From Leptodontidium sp. MPI-SDFR-AT-0119 (taxonomy: Eukaryota > Ascomycota > Leotiomycetes > Helotiales > Leptodontidiaceae), in the NCBI GenBank assembly GCA_020726505.1, contig JAHLEZ010000014.1, forward strand, positions 1,116,001 through 1,180,000: a stretch of 64,000 bases of DNA, in the 5' to 3' direction. Position 1 is the first letter of the stretch. The number at the start of each line of letters is the position of its first letter. Under the pieces are notes generated by a model that saw nothing but the letters and a program-made list of their open reading frames with translations, searched no databases and had not been told where the DNA came from. Shown one piece after another: positions 9,522 to 22,900 of this stretch. The position numbers and the translations under genes were made by a program.

Positions 9522-11291
9522 ATGATGCTTCGATCGGCACGCGGGACCAGCTCCGTCCTCGCAGCGTCAGCTGCCAAACCGAGGGCAGGAGCTTCCTTCA
9601 GGTTATCGTCGAACCCCTCATTCACAACCTCGAAATCCTTCCCCTCTAATTCAGCGCCTGCCAACTGCCGCTCTATAAATACCAGCCGGTCCGCCTTATC
9701 CTCGACATCAACTGCTTCTCGAACAACCTCACAATCCCGCTTCCAACGAAACTTCCACGCAACCGCATACAGAATGGCTGCTACACGGGCAGAGACAGAT
9801 GCCTTTGGAGAGGTGCAGGTACCGGCGGACAAGTACTGGGGAGCACAAACAGAGCGGTCGTTGGAGAACTTCAAGATCAACCAGCCACAAGATCGCATGC
9901 CACCTCCAATTGTCAAGGCCTTTGGTATCTTGAAGGGCGCCGCTGCTACAGTCAACATGCAATTCGGACTTGGTACGCCCTGTTGAGAAGATGTTTGGAA
10001 TATACGCTTACGATATCGACAGACCCAAAGATAGGCAAAGCTATCCAGGAAGCAGCTGCTGAGGTTGCTTCCCTCAAGCTGATCGACCACTTCCCCCTCG
10101 TTGTTTGGCAAACCGGATCCGGAACCCAATCGAATATGAACGCCAACGAAGTTATTTCGAATCGTGCCATTGAGATTCTGGGTGGAAAGATGGGTAGCAA
10201 GAAGCCGGTCCACCCTAACGATCATGTCAACATGAGTGCTTCATCGAACGACACCTTCCCTACCGTTATGCACATTGCCGCAGTGCTCGAGATCGAGCAG
10301 GAGCTTATTCCAGCTATCAAGTCCCTCCGCGATGCTCTGCAAGCCAAGGTTGATGATTTCGAGGCAAAGAAGATCATCAAGATTGGACGTACACATTTAC
10401 AGGATGCTACACCACTGACTCTTGCCCAAGAGTTCTCCGGATACGTAGCACAACTCGACTTTGGCATTAAGCGTGTTGAGTCTTCTCTCCCAGATCTCCG
10501 TCTTCTGGCCCAGGGTGGAACTGCTGTTGGAACCGGAATCAACACATACAAGGGTTTCGCAGAGGCAATTGCTGCTGAGGTCACCAAGATGACTGGCACA
10601 GAGTTCAAGACCGCCCCCAACAAGTTTGAGTCTCTGGCAGCACACGACGCTATTGTGCAAGCTTCGGGTTCCTTGAATACCCTCGCATCATCTCTTTTCA
10701 AAATTGCTCAGGATATCAGATATCTTGGATCTGGACCCCGTTGTGGTCTTGGAGAGTTGGCTCTGCCAGAAAATGAGCCTGGAAGCAGTATCATGCCAGG
10801 AAAGGTCAACCCAACCCAATGTGAGGCTTTGACCATGGTTTGTGCCCAGGTTATTGGAAACCACACCGCCACTACTATTGGAGGCATGAATGGACAATTC
10901 GAGTTGAATGTTTTCAAGCCATTGGTTATCCGAAACCTTTTGCACAGTGTCCGCATTCTCACCGATGGAATGAAGAGTTTCGAGAAGAACTTGGTGGTTG
11001 GTCTTCAAGCCAATGAGGACAAGATTAAGAACATCATGAAGGAATCGTAAGTAGACTTTTCCCGTTTCCCATGGGAATCGAAACTAATAAATATCCAGTC
11101 TGATGTTGGTTACCTGCCTAAACCCCTTGATCGGATACGATATGGCGAGTAAGGTAGCAAAGAACGCCCACAAGAAGGGTTTGACATTGAAGGAGTCAGC
11201 GATGGAACTGAAGGCACTAAGCGAGGAGGACTTTGACAGACTTGTCCGGCCAGAATTGATGATCGGTCCAGAGGAGTACAAGAAGAAATAA
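9522..11291 (+). CDS. fum1: Fumarate hydratase class II, mitochondrial/cytosolic
   Basis: Three exons: 9522-9972, 10023-11046 and 11099-11291, with introns of 50 and 52 nt; 555 aa. It converts fumarate and malate in the TCA cycle. Visible family blocks include the substrate-site segment around [37 protein letters not shown], and the lyase signature [11 protein letters not shown]. The first intron interrupts FGL|DPKIG and the second E|SLMLVT. The first 84 residues are Ser/Arg/Ala-rich with few acidic residues, as in a mitochondrial presequence. An in-frame ATG (Met85, base 9774) begins [12 protein letters not shown], where the conserved enzyme starts, so a shorter cytosolic form could be made from it. 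Fungal fumarases act in both compartments. Symbol given by analogy with the yeast name. Confidence 0.98.
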
Positions 11292-12105
11292 GGGGTATAT
11301 TGGAAGCCAAGGAGGCTCCATTTGTATACTTTTTTGTTGTTGCATTCGCGTTCGCATACCCAAGAACATATTGTAGATCTTTGAAAGCGTATGCGAATCA
11401 TGCAACCTTGCATAAGTTCTCCAATACTGGTGTTAGTGATCCATTTAATTCGTCGAGTCGCCGGCCGGACTCGGACTGGAGTGAGTAGCTTTTGAGGTAG
11501 CTTCTGTTGAGTTGAGAAGCCCATCTGCTGTGATAAGCTTCCTTGTTCGATAGGAAGACGCGAGTGACGTATTCCAGAACATCATTCATGGATCGATGAC
11601 TTGTCTACCTTCGTCAATCAGCTGTAGTTTCAGTTAATCCCACTCTCTGGCTTATCTTTCTCTCTTTTAGTCAAAGCTCGCTTTAGGAAAGGCAGGTGTA
11701 GATAGATAGGTACCTAAGGGAGATAGGAAACGAAGCTATGGTAAGGTGACGACGTTGACAACCATGCCAGCGCTGCCATCACCGCTAGAAATACCAACAT
11801 GTACCTGTCTTGAGCTATTTTCTTTTCGTTTCTATTTTTTTTTTTTTTTGGGTTACTGTAATCTTGTAGGCAAGTGGCGGTTTCCGTTCGCGCTGGCTAA
11901 ATAAACAAAACAATCTCATTCTTTGACATTGCTCAAAGTTGGAGATCTTGACTTGTTTACTTTTCAAGTGTAGGTGTATGGATGGGTCTAGACGGGTGAA
12001 GAGGTGGTGGGAACGTGCGGGGGTGTTATAGCTTTTACTTTTGGGCAGTGGAGTTGGTGCGTGCTTTTAGATCTTAGGTAGTATTTGAATGAAGCCCAGG
12101 TATGT

Positions 12106-12139
<34 letters not shown>

Positions 12140-15100
12140 GTAGGTGGCCGAGGGGTGTTTGACTTGCGTTGCGTTCGAACGGATTCAATGAGATGGCACG
12201 GGATGAGATAGGTGTCTGTCTGTCTGGTGGGAAAAGAAAAGTCGTCTACTGCGACGTGAGGTGACGGAGCAGCGGGAGGTCTCTAAGTTCGGTTATGTAA
12301 AAGGAGGTGTTGGTTGTTGTTTGTTACGGCTGAAGTTTCTGAGTGATAGGGTAGAACCCGAGGTATTGGGTTTGAATTTTACAGGTAAGAGAGATGACAC
12401 GAGTGGTTAATTTACGGCGCTGTTAGTGAATTTGGGCATTGCTGTTACCGTGCTGGAACTGGAACTGGTGGGAGTGATGATGTATGTAGTGGTTACCAGT
12501 GGAGGGAAAGGAGACTGCCATCAGATTTTCTGTAGAAGATGGACGTAGATAGGTTGGTTTGGAACTACTCTGCTTCTCGGACAGATAATGTGGGGATAAG
12601 TGCTGTGTTTGCGATAAACTAGGCTACAGACTTGCTTTCTTTTGCTGCTCCTTCTGTTCGTTCTTTTACTTGATAGGGACGAGTGAGTGCAGTGCGTTTG
12701 TACGGAATCATAACGACGAGAGTGAGTGGAGAGAAGAGAAACGATGAGCAGTGAATGCTAGTAGATATGCCTCGCCCCATTTATCCTTCTTGACTGCCTA
12801 CTTACTACCAACCTAGGTTGGCATTTATTGCTATTGGTACTGGGTTGGGATGAGGTTGTACCATTGAATCAGGTGATTTGGTTGCAAGTGGAGTGATTTG
12901 TTTACGCCATAGTTGGCAACATGCCTTGCGAGAGAATTTGTTCAGATGCAATATCAACATTCTAGTCTTCGCATTTCTTCAAGTCCTCCTCATGTAGGCA
13001 CATAATCTCAGCACTATAGGTGTATTGCAGAACAGCAGAGGACAGTGGAGATGAGTTTATAAGGAAATGCCACGAGGGCAAGAAAGCTTAGAAAACTAAA
13101 CTAAATAAAAGATTCCATGAGAAAGGAGATGGATTTCTAAATGGCTTTATGCCGCATGCACTGTTCAGCAATAAGGAGGTGGGTAGATAAGGTAGGTGGC
13201 TGAGTGGGCGAGCGAGTGATCGAGTGGATGAGTGAGTGAGTACCTTGATGGTGTCTTTCTGCCACTGCCATACGGAGTGGCTTTCTTTCCGGGAAACACA
13301 GCTAAGCACCACTACCAACTAAACCTACATAGGCAAATTGTTTCCTGCAACTAACAACGGGTACCTACTTCAACGTCCTGTACGAACCTACCTTGTCATA
13401 AAATGCCCGTCCATACTTCCCTACTTACATACCCCACACACACATGCATACATAAAATCCCACGCGATGCACGTCATCTCATCTCATCCGATCTTATCAT
13501 ATTCCCTCTCCTCTCAAATCAAAGATGCATATGCAGATCCAGATCCCATTCTGCAAGCCCACATATCCCCCAGCCCATAAAAAAATACCCAAGTGCAAAG
13601 CCCTCGGGCTTTGAATAATCTCACATCCCAGCACCATCTGGACCCGACAACACGGTAGCGAAGGCTCCCGCACCGCATCGCATCTCACCGCAGCAAGCCA
13701 CGCTTCCAAAAACCCAACGGCTATCACGGACAGACGGAAGGAGACATCCTTCATCCATGAACATTTTTTCTGAGGCTGGGCGGGCGTGGCATCGTTTAAG
13801 CTTCTGCCTGGGAACGCCACCATCGGACGTGGCTTACAGGATGGTTCATTTTGATTTAAGGAGGAGTGGGGTTGGGGTTGTTGGGCGTTGATTAGTTAGC
13901 CTTGTGTACTCTGTATGTAGGTAAGGTTGAAGGAAAGGAAGGGCAGGCAGGATGCGGATTTGGGTTCATGTGAGCGTGTGTTGCTAATAAGGGGGCAGAT
14001 AAAAAAGAAAAGTCTGCGAGATATCTCCGAACATCACCATCAATCACACTTCTGATTTTTGTTTTGGGACTGCTGATCATCACATCATTTCGCAGATGGG
14101 AATTTAACCTACTCGTCATCAATTCATCAATCCCAGCCCAGGTACCGTATTATGGAACACTCTTTTTCCCACAAACAACCATCAAACACTTCACCTCGCC
14201 TACCAATTAATTCTTAGGTATGGTACGCATGCTGTTTGTTTCCCTCGTTCTCGCGGGTCTTTTCGTTTGCGATCAGGGCATGGACGAGGCGAAATGGTGA
14301 GTGGAGAATGGCTTGTGCACCTTTTTCATGCTGGATGTCGACAAGTCTCAGGCGTTTTTTTATTATTTTTACACTTTAAGTCTGGTACCGAGTTTTTGAT
14401 GGTGTGGGAAAGTTTATTTAGACGTGTGCTGTTGGCCACTGTCACCTTTTCTCCCATGTATATTTATCTCTCTCTCTTACTCCCCCTCCATCTCCTTTAT
14501 CAACTTACTCGAAGCTCTTATTTACCTAATCGTCGTTTCCTTGGTATTTTATTATTATATACAAAATTATCCACTCCTTCTCGTTTCAGTTCAATTCTAT
14601 TCCGTGCTATTCTGCACTTGCCTTTTATTCATTCAATCCATTCAGTCATCGGTAATCTCTTTTCAAGCCTCACACTACTCATTTTCATCATCAGACCAAG
14701 TCAAGCGATAAATTTTGATTCTTCAGGCTTCTTTTTTCCATTTCATTTCATCTCATCTCATCTCATCAACAAAGTAGGTAGGTAGGTATCAGCAGTGGTG
14801 GTGGATTAATACAATTACAACAAAAAACAAGATCGATCTGTCTTTTCATCTCTCCAACAAAGACCAGACCATCGGATATCTTCTCTCCCCCTCGACCAGA
14901 AAACAGCAACGAAGCAGAGCAAACCGAAAGCGAGTAAGCCGCCCAGAGGATCGGATCGCAGATATCAAAAAAGAAAACGGAAAGCGGGCGCAAGTACCCG
15001 ACCCCAACCCCATAGAGAGAGAGGTATTTCCTTCCATCCATCAACAGTGACCATGAAAGTATAAAAAGGCAAGAAACACACCACACACGACCGAAGACAA

Positions 15101-15542
15101 TCCAGAGATACACAAAGTTCTGTTCTTCAGCCGCGAGATTTTTTTCCATGTCAAGAGACATAACACCAACCCAGCCCAGCCCAGCCCAGCCAACCAACTC
15201 CAGTGCCACAACCATCCATGAAAAGCAAGAATGGACTATCGAGATTCATTCCATTCGTTCATCCCAGATATCCCTTATTCCTTCCTATCCCGCTACCTCC
15301 CAGCCCGGAACGCAAAACACACGCACTCAAAAGACAAACGCCGGGTATTGAAAGCACCCCCCGAAAACATCATCTGGGGAAGCGGATTTACAGCCCGTAA
15401 GGTACGCCACCGATGCCTATCCCTGCCTTGCCCGCCAGCCAAACCAAAGCCCCATACACCATATCAACCAGCCAGCGAAAAACTCCAAACGTCAATTAGT
15501 GTACTGTGACGCAGAGGAAGAAGAAATGAAGAGAAGGGTTCC
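11292..15542. other. 4.25-kb convergent gap with simple repeats
   Basis: The gap lies between the 3' ends of fumarase and the C2H2 gene. It contains a T run near 11834, a TACA/TA repeat at 12101-12140, a TAGGTACCTA palindrome at 11707-11716, a TCATC/TCTCA pyrimidine repeat near 14745-14770 and CCCAG repeats near 15171-15190. No reading frame has a recognisable domain and no tRNA or rRNA was found. It is long for a convergent gap, so an unseen non-coding transcript is possible. Confidence 0.45.
12101..12140. repeat. TACA/TA microsatellite
   Basis: TATG/TACA units pass into about ten TA dinucleotides. It is non-coding and lies in the convergent gap. Confidence 0.9.
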
Positions 15543-16955
15543 TCAATGCAACTCCTTCTTCGGCATCTCTGGACTATCATCCGCGGAATCACTCATGATC
15601 TCGCTCTTGTCGACGGGTGATTGGCTGGAACCATTTGCATTTGAGGCGCCGGCGGCACCAGGACCCTTTCCGCAGCCCTTGACGAGGATATGTCTCTGTT
15701 CGTTCAATCAGCCAAACTGTTTCATAGAAGAGGGGGAAAGCTGCCTCCAATTACTGGATTTAGAATCGGATTAAGAACGAACCTTCAATGCATCTTTCCG
15801 CGAAAAGCTCTTCTCGCAATGGCCGCAGGGGAATGGCTTCACTGCCAGATGGATACGCTTGTGTCGCTTCAGGTCGTGGTTTCGGTTGAAGGACTGTGGG
15901 CATTGGTCGCACTTGAAGGGGCGGTCGTTTGGTGGCGTCTGGCCTTGGGGGTGATGCCCGTACATCTGATGAGGATGTTGAGGGTATCCCTGCATGTTCA
16001 TGCCGCCTACCAACGCCATTTGGTTTCCGGGGTTGTGCACGTTGCTCATGATGGGACCGGCCATTGCTGGCAAATTGTACCCGCCATAAGGCCGTGGGTA
16101 GCCTTGGGGTGCGGCCATCGAGGAGTGGCTCTGTGCCGAGACGGGGGAAATGCGATTAGAAGGTGCGGAGGAAGTATTAGGAGATTGCTGGGTTGGGGAT
16201 TGTTGGGTATATGCGGGGAAAGTCGATTGCTGTGGTGTTGAGGCAGGTGTGTAGTAAGTCGGGGTTGGAGGAGGGCGCCCGCCATACGTATCTGGTGCAT
16301 GGAGAGGTCCTTGTGGGGGAGGTTGAGAAGCTGCTGGGTGACCGCTGCTGCTATTCAACTGGTGCTGGTGCTGGTGCTGCTGTTGATTTTGTTGTTGGTT
16401 TTGATGAGAATGTTGCTGTTGGTGTTGATGGCTTGTGGCCAAAGCTGGGAGGGTTTGCTGTTGCGAATGCCCACCACCAGACATGGGAGCTGGGAAGGAA
16501 GGAACACTGATGTCGTATGGAGGCGGGGGAAGTCCTTCGCCCGTACTTGGGGAGTTGGTATTCCGATTGGGGAAGTTCATGGATGGTGAGTACAATGGGC
16601 GTCCCATGTATGGCTGTTGAGATTGAGCGAAAGATGCTGGCATTGGGGGAGCTGAACTGAAGCCGTAGGAGGGTTGATTGGGAGTCGGCCAGAAACCCAT
16701 GGGCTGATATGGAGGCACGCCTCCTGCCGAGCTCTGGGAACTGCCACTATTCGCACTTGGGCTGAGATCACTTGCTAGGCCGGCAGGGGGAGTCAGAACG
16801 CTGCTGACAATGGCTGGAGTTGGCTGATTGGAGCTGGACGGCGCATATGCTGGTAGCCTGTGCATCTGGGAAAGATGGTCTGGCGGGGGGAGGGAGAATG
16901 TTGGGAGACTGTTGGCTGCTGAGCGGCGAGCAGTGAGGCTCTGTGTCTCCATCAT
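15543..16955 (-). CDS. C2H2 zinc-finger transcription factor, FlbC-like
   Basis: Two exons, 16955-15783 and 15695-15543, with an 87-nt intron (GTTCGT..ACAG) inside the second zinc finger; 441 aa from the Met-Met start chosen. The ORF is open further upstream (another ATG at 17123), so the N-terminus is uncertain. Residues 1-340 are low complexity, rich in Pro, Ser and Gln, including a Gln/His tract near the middle, as in activation domains. Two C-terminal fingers lie at about 347-369 (FKCDQC..LKRHKRIH) and 375-399 (FPCGHC..LKRHILVKGC). The second ends in Cys, giving a C2HC finger. This paired-finger block followed by VKGCGK resembles FlbC, an activator of conidiation in Aspergillus. The FlbC name is from memory and moderate in confidence; a C2H2 regulator is sure. 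Very large gaps flank the gene on both sides. Confidence 0.88.
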
Positions 16956-19900
16956 GGAAGATGATTGCGAAGTCCACGATAACTGCTTGGAGGGGAAGGA
17001 GGGGAGAATGGCGGCGACCGAGGAGGGGTGGTCGCGTAGAATGGGGTTCGACAGGAGGTGGAGGAGCAGGTCAGATGTCGGCTTTCTGACAACCTCGCCA
17101 GACAGTAAACAGTCTTGTAGCATATAAAGTCTGGGGGGGTAGTCTGGTGAATGCTGATATTCACAGTTTCCTGGTCTCGTCTGGTTTGGTGAGGTCAGGT
17201 AGGTCTTGCTTGCTTGCTTCTCCTGTTGTTTTCTGTTGATGTTGTTGTTCTTGTTATTGTATCGTCTCGTCTCTGCTTCGTCTGGTATCGTCTTGTCTTG
17301 TCTCGCCTCGCCTCGTCTCGTCTCGTCTCTCTTCGAAGTCAAGTCAGAGTCAAGTCGAGTAATCCGAGCAAGTCAAGTAGGTCAATCCAGAAAGTAAGTC
17401 AGACTGGTGAAGTGAAGAATGTGGAGTGGAGCGTCGTCGATCACCTGGATGGCGGCCGGGGAGGCGCTGTCGATTTATGTAGCTTACTGGAGATGGGGGA
17501 CCCTCAGGTGTGGTCTGTGTGTTCCGGTGCATTTGGCTGGATGCTGTTGATTACCAGCGGGAAGCGTGGCAGAGGGGGGGGACCGGGGTGTGGCAGGGGG
17601 GAGGAGCTAGCATCAGACTAGCAGAACGCTAGCATAAGGCTAGGATCGATGCGCCATGTGTTTATGAGAGAGCGAGCCGAGGAGAGCAGTAGTGCGGGAA
17701 GTGGAGCCAGCTGGAGAGTTGAGAGAGAGAGAGCGAAAGCGCTGCTCTGGCCTGGGCTGCAGGAAGCAGGAGGGGAGGGGAGGGGAGGGGATGAGATGTA
17801 GGGCAGGGGGGAAGGATCCGGGATCGAGGACAAGACAGGACAAAGATACGGAGGGGAAGTGAGTACTGGAAGGTGGACTTGGACTTGGACCTGGACTTGG
17901 TCTTGGTCTGGGACGGACGAAGAAGCAGCAACAAGACTAGCTGGGTCGGGGCAACTCCGACTTGACTGACTAACTACAGTACTGGGACAGCTTTTGCTGC
18001 TCTCCTGCTCTTTTCGACTTTCCTCTCTCTGGCACACATCTGGCACATCTCTGTTCCGTCCCTTAGGTCAGCTAGTGTTAGTTATGTCTTCACTTTCCTT
18101 CCGTGCTTTTACACTCCCTTCCCCTTCCCTACCTTTCTCCCCCCAGAACCCGGACCCAGACCCGAGACTCCAGGCAGGATAGACACAGACAAAGACAGGC
18201 CTTTCCCATTCGTCGGGTCCGCTGGAGCGTTCCGGCGTTGGGTTCACTCCCTCACTCAGCTCCCATCTCATCCCATCCCCCATATCCCAGCCAGACCAGG
18301 TCAAATATTGTCTTGTGCAACCCCAAGCTAAAATTGCATCGCGTCGCGGACTCGGTCGACGATAGGATGTGCAGACAAATCGGGTAGTTTAAGGTTACTT
18401 TATTTTTAATATTCCTAGTCGCACCAGAAGGTTAGTCACCAGTGAGCGACCCCATCCTGAATCCCAATCCACGTTGGCGGGAAAAGCAGGCTGGGGAGGA
18501 CAGCAGCGTGCTACTGTCCGTAGTTCTAGTAAACTTAGTTCGGGGTGGATGGATTGCCTAGCACAGAATGAGAAGACCGATCTCTGAAGGGAAAGGGAGG
18601 GGAGGGAAGATGAGTGCAGCCAAACCAAACCCAGAGCCCGTTCTAGGTCTGGAGCGAGCGGTGGGTGTAATCCGTCGGAGGCATGGTGCGGTGCGATGCG
18701 ACGTGATGGCGATAGTGTGCATACCTTGGTGCAGGGCAGTCGTAAAGCAAATAACGACCTGGAAATTGGAATAGAAACAAAACACCACTCTATGCTATGC
18801 ATTACTATGCTACGCTACAGACTGCCTCCTCCTATTTCAGAACTGACTTTCGGGGGCAGAAGCTTAGCAGAAAATAACAAGCTTCTGGTGATAGTTTCGA
18901 GATAGGAGGAGGTAGGAGCTTGCTTGCTTTCTTGCTTGGTAGGGTTAGCCAGCCTTATTTCGCCTTGCTCTGAGTGGCCAATCTTCAATCCTGCAGCACT
19001 CACAGTCACTCTCACGTACTCATCAATCCTTCAAGGCAAAAGTAAGGCAGAGTGGAGCACAGTGGATTAAACAGACAAACAGCATGTCACTATCTGCCCC
19101 ATCCATAATCAGCTGTATTACGATCCTATCCTCAATGTCCTGATATCGAGTCTCGACCATCACCTCTCCGCAAAAAGGATAGGAGGGCCTAGACCTTCCC
19201 CTAGTCTGTCTGCCTTTCTCTTCCCGTGCAGCTGGTTCGCTTCAAGCGAGCTAGCGCTAGAGCTGGAGCTGGAGTTCCGAGGAAACGTTCCGACGCGATG
19301 AAAGTTAGGCACACAACACCTAGCAATGCCAAGACCTCTAAAAAGCAAAAAGGGAAACTGCAAACAAGTCTAACCACCATCAAATGCTCGAGTCGCGCAT
19401 TCTGTCGTGCAGCAAAAAAACAATAACAACAGATGGTGGAAGTGTGTGGTGTGGGTGGGTAATTTTTAGGTGTGGCTCCCTCCGCCCTCCTTCTCTCGCC
19501 AGCCTCTAGGTTGTATCTATCTAGCCAGATAGGGACTCCGTGGATAAGGACAGGCATCGTCGGCTACATGCGAGAGGACAACCCAACAGACAGGAGACGG
19601 CCCAGAGGCTTTTCCTCTTGGCTTAAGCCGCTGAGTCTAAAATGCAGCCATCCATCTATCTTTCTGCAGCCGCGCATGGGATGATGGATGGATACCCAGG
19701 AGTGCCGAGTAGTTAGGACGCAGTACGGATAGAAGTGTAGTTCGAATGACTGGGACGAGACGAGAAAGGAGAGAAGAGGAACTTGGTTGATGGGATCGGG
19801 GTGGGATCGCGGGATGGGATGTTAGTCAAGCGCTTGCTTGCTTTGTTAGTAAGGAAGGAAACTTTTCAGGGAGAACAGTTAGACGCTTTTGGATTTCGAT

Positions 19901-22900
19901 TGACTTCAATTTTCAGTTCTAGTTCCTAGCTGAAGCCTAAAGCACACTCCCCGAATGTTTTAACGAAGGATTACTTATCATTTGCGAGGGAAGGAACAGG
20001 GAGAACACCCACCAAAGGATTTAGGACCTAGGAACTAAGACGGACTGGGCAGAGGCAGAGGCAGAGACGGGACGGCAGGCGCTGGGTGTGGCCCGTGACC
20101 CCTAACCAGCCCAGTCCAGCCCAGCTCTGGTCTGGGGTTAGTTAGGTTTTGGGTTTGGATGGATGCATCTCCCACGCTTCATCCATCGTCTCTTTAATTT
20201 GCAACGGCAGATGCATTGAGGAGGTTCTGGATCTCGATGATATTTTTGTTGTTAGAGCAAGTTTTGTGCATACAGTACACGACAGTGATATGCAAAAAGA
20301 TAGGGGCGAGGTGACTCGAGTTTGATATCCAGATCTCTTGAAACGGATGCAGGGAGGAAGAAAGGAAGGAGGAGAAAGGAAAAGGCAAGGGAAGGGAAGC
20401 GAAGGGCTGATATCTCCGAACCAGGATCTTTTTAAGTTGTTTTTCTTGGACGCATTCAGTTCGCGTGTCGCAGCATCTCATCACCTCGATCGACATACAG
20501 TACGCGTACAGTACAAACTTCAAACATGTATTGCATAGTAAAGGTCTATTTAATTCCCCTTCTTTCCTTTTCTCTTTCTCTTCTCCGACGAATTGCAGTA
20601 GGAGGTAATATTGTCTCTTATCTCTCCTCCAATCACAACCGATCTAATCCAAAAATTTCATTTGAACAGACTAGGTACCCAGTATCAAAAGTGAAGACTG
20701 GCACAAGGCTCGCGGCAACGTCGAGCCAAAGGGGGGAAATGGCCTGAAGCAGCTAGACTAGATCTCTCTCCTCATCCTCCCCTCCCCTCCTCATCTTCCT
20801 CCGTCCAAATTTCTGGTGATAATCAGCGACTGGCAGCGCAGGGGTCAGGGGCGAGTCCCGTGGTGAGTGGTGGGTCGGGACTAGAGAGCGGCTGGGCTGG
20901 CTTGGACTGGTTGGGGGGGCCTGTCCCGTGGCAGCAAAAACTGGATTTTTGAGGTAAAGTGACAGGGGACGCATGGGCCAACGATCCAAGTCAGGGGTGT
21001 CGAGGCGGAGTGGAGTAGATGTGGATGACTGGGTGGATCAGAGGCCTGGTGATTGGCGTGATAGAGATCTGGTCGGCGAGCTTACCTCTACATCCTGGCT
21101 TGGGTGGTTTTGTTGCAGCGTGTCGCAGTTGCTGACATTTTGGAGAGAAGAGAAAGAGAGGACTAAGCAATTGTACTTGATGCTCTGTGGCTGCATTTGA
21201 CAGGTACCGTACTTACATACGATGGACGTCAATCCTATCAAAATCAATGGTACGCCTCTTAAGCGCCGGAAGAGGATCGATGCTGTCAGCGGCCGTCCTT
21301 TCAGCCTTATGTAAGCCAGTTTTTCCATAGATATTCCTATCTTTCATTGATATGTGTCACTTGATCTTAGCACGGCGAGCTGGGTGAGCATTCAGTTGCA
21401 ATCCGGCAAGTGTCCGCATTCGGTTTTCAATCCGAGTTCTCTTTCTCTCTCTCCCTCTCTCCACCACAACATAAACACGGGCTGGTGCACTCCCAGGGAC
21501 TGCAGAGTGATCACAGCTTCCCATACCGAACTTTTAAAGTTTTTGGATCTGGGAGCGTCGCATCCAATGGCGACTGGCAAATAGGAAAGAGCGAAAGATT
21601 GTTGAGGCATGAGATCAAGCGATCGCTTGCTCTGCATTGCCTGCCCTTTGCACTTTTGCGACATGGGTCGACCAATCACCACCCCCTCTCTTGCTCTGCC
21701 GTCGCCGCATTCAAGCTGAAAATGAGTGTGCGCTTCAAGACTCGAGAGGGGATGTATTTATGGAGCCGATCAGCATACATTACATTACATTATTCCAGAT
21801 CCCAGTGATTAAATCAAATAAAATCACAAGATAGGAAAACAGCTCCATGCTTACGAGATGCTGATAACAATACCAAGGTAGATGGACGCGTTATGTTTTG
21901 TGCCCGCCGTCCTGGGTCCCAGTGTTGCAAAGTTGTAATTGTCACGCGAAAGCTTCTATTCTCGACAAGAGGTCACGGATGGCTGCTGGTTGTCAAATTC
22001 AATAGTCCTTCTTCGCTGCTGAGGTAACACCAACACGGGTTGTCGCAACACTCGAATATTAGATGAGGAACATCCTACATACTTTCCCAACGTCACACAA
22101 CGTAATTTCGCATCTCTTCCCTGAAACATTTATATGTTTATCTATTATTACTTTACGAAAGTATAATCACTCGACCCTGGTGGTGATCCTCCTCCCAGTA
22201 ATTTGCAAATTCATATGGTGACATGACATGACATGTCTGTTCAGATGTCCGAATCGGATTCGGTTATCTTTTCCCCATCCATCACTCCGTGTTCTAGACC
22301 CCTGGCATGCTGCTGGACCAGCAAGCAATGCCAAGATCACCGGACTCGCCACTGGCATCGCTTGAATTGCCTGATGTATCGAAGATCAGACCGGAGTGAG
22401 GGGAAAGGGAAGGGAAGGAGATATGTCTCAGTTGGTGATCGAAATGTGATAGAGCAGTGAAGAGGGAGGCAAGGGAGGGGAGGGGAAGGAGGAGAAGAGA
22501 AGAAAAAACAAAAGGCTGTTTGGCGGCTTATGTCTTATGTCGCGATTCTATGTACCGTTCGTCTTGCATCTGCGGCACTGGGCTTGAGGGTGAGGCGGTT
22601 GGTAGCAAGGCAAAGGGCTGGAAATGTGCCGTACGATAAATTACCTCCTCCAGGCAAGAATACAGTTGTCATCTCGATTTAAGCTCAGCACCCACGGTGC
22701 ACCATGAGAACGCCCTCCACGATTCCTCGGGTCGCTAAATAACGCCAGCAAGCCCAGCCATTCTCACTAAAGACAAAGGGGCAGAGATCAGCCTACCTTA
22801 TTTCGAGCCCACCCCGTACTGTGAAGCACACCTGTCTGGTCGTCCCCTGTCCTTGCCCCAGTCGAAGCGCTGGTCCTGGTCCTTGTTCCCCTGTTGGCTT

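Noticed and set aside
9293..10225. 310-codon minus-strand frame opposite fumarase exon 1 and 2
   Set aside because: Shadow of the strongly conserved fumarase gene, with no domain and crossing its intron.
12101..12140. TACA/TA repeat as a possible CRISPR-like or centromeric array
   Set aside because: It is a plain microsatellite with no spacers or larger repeat unit.
15690..16241. 183-codon plus-strand frame opposite the C2H2 gene
   Set aside because: Shadow of the low-complexity Pro/Gln coding region and its zinc fingers.
17618..18046. 142-codon minus-strand Ser/Pro-rich frame
   Set aside because: Made of simple-sequence DNA upstream of the C2H2 gene.
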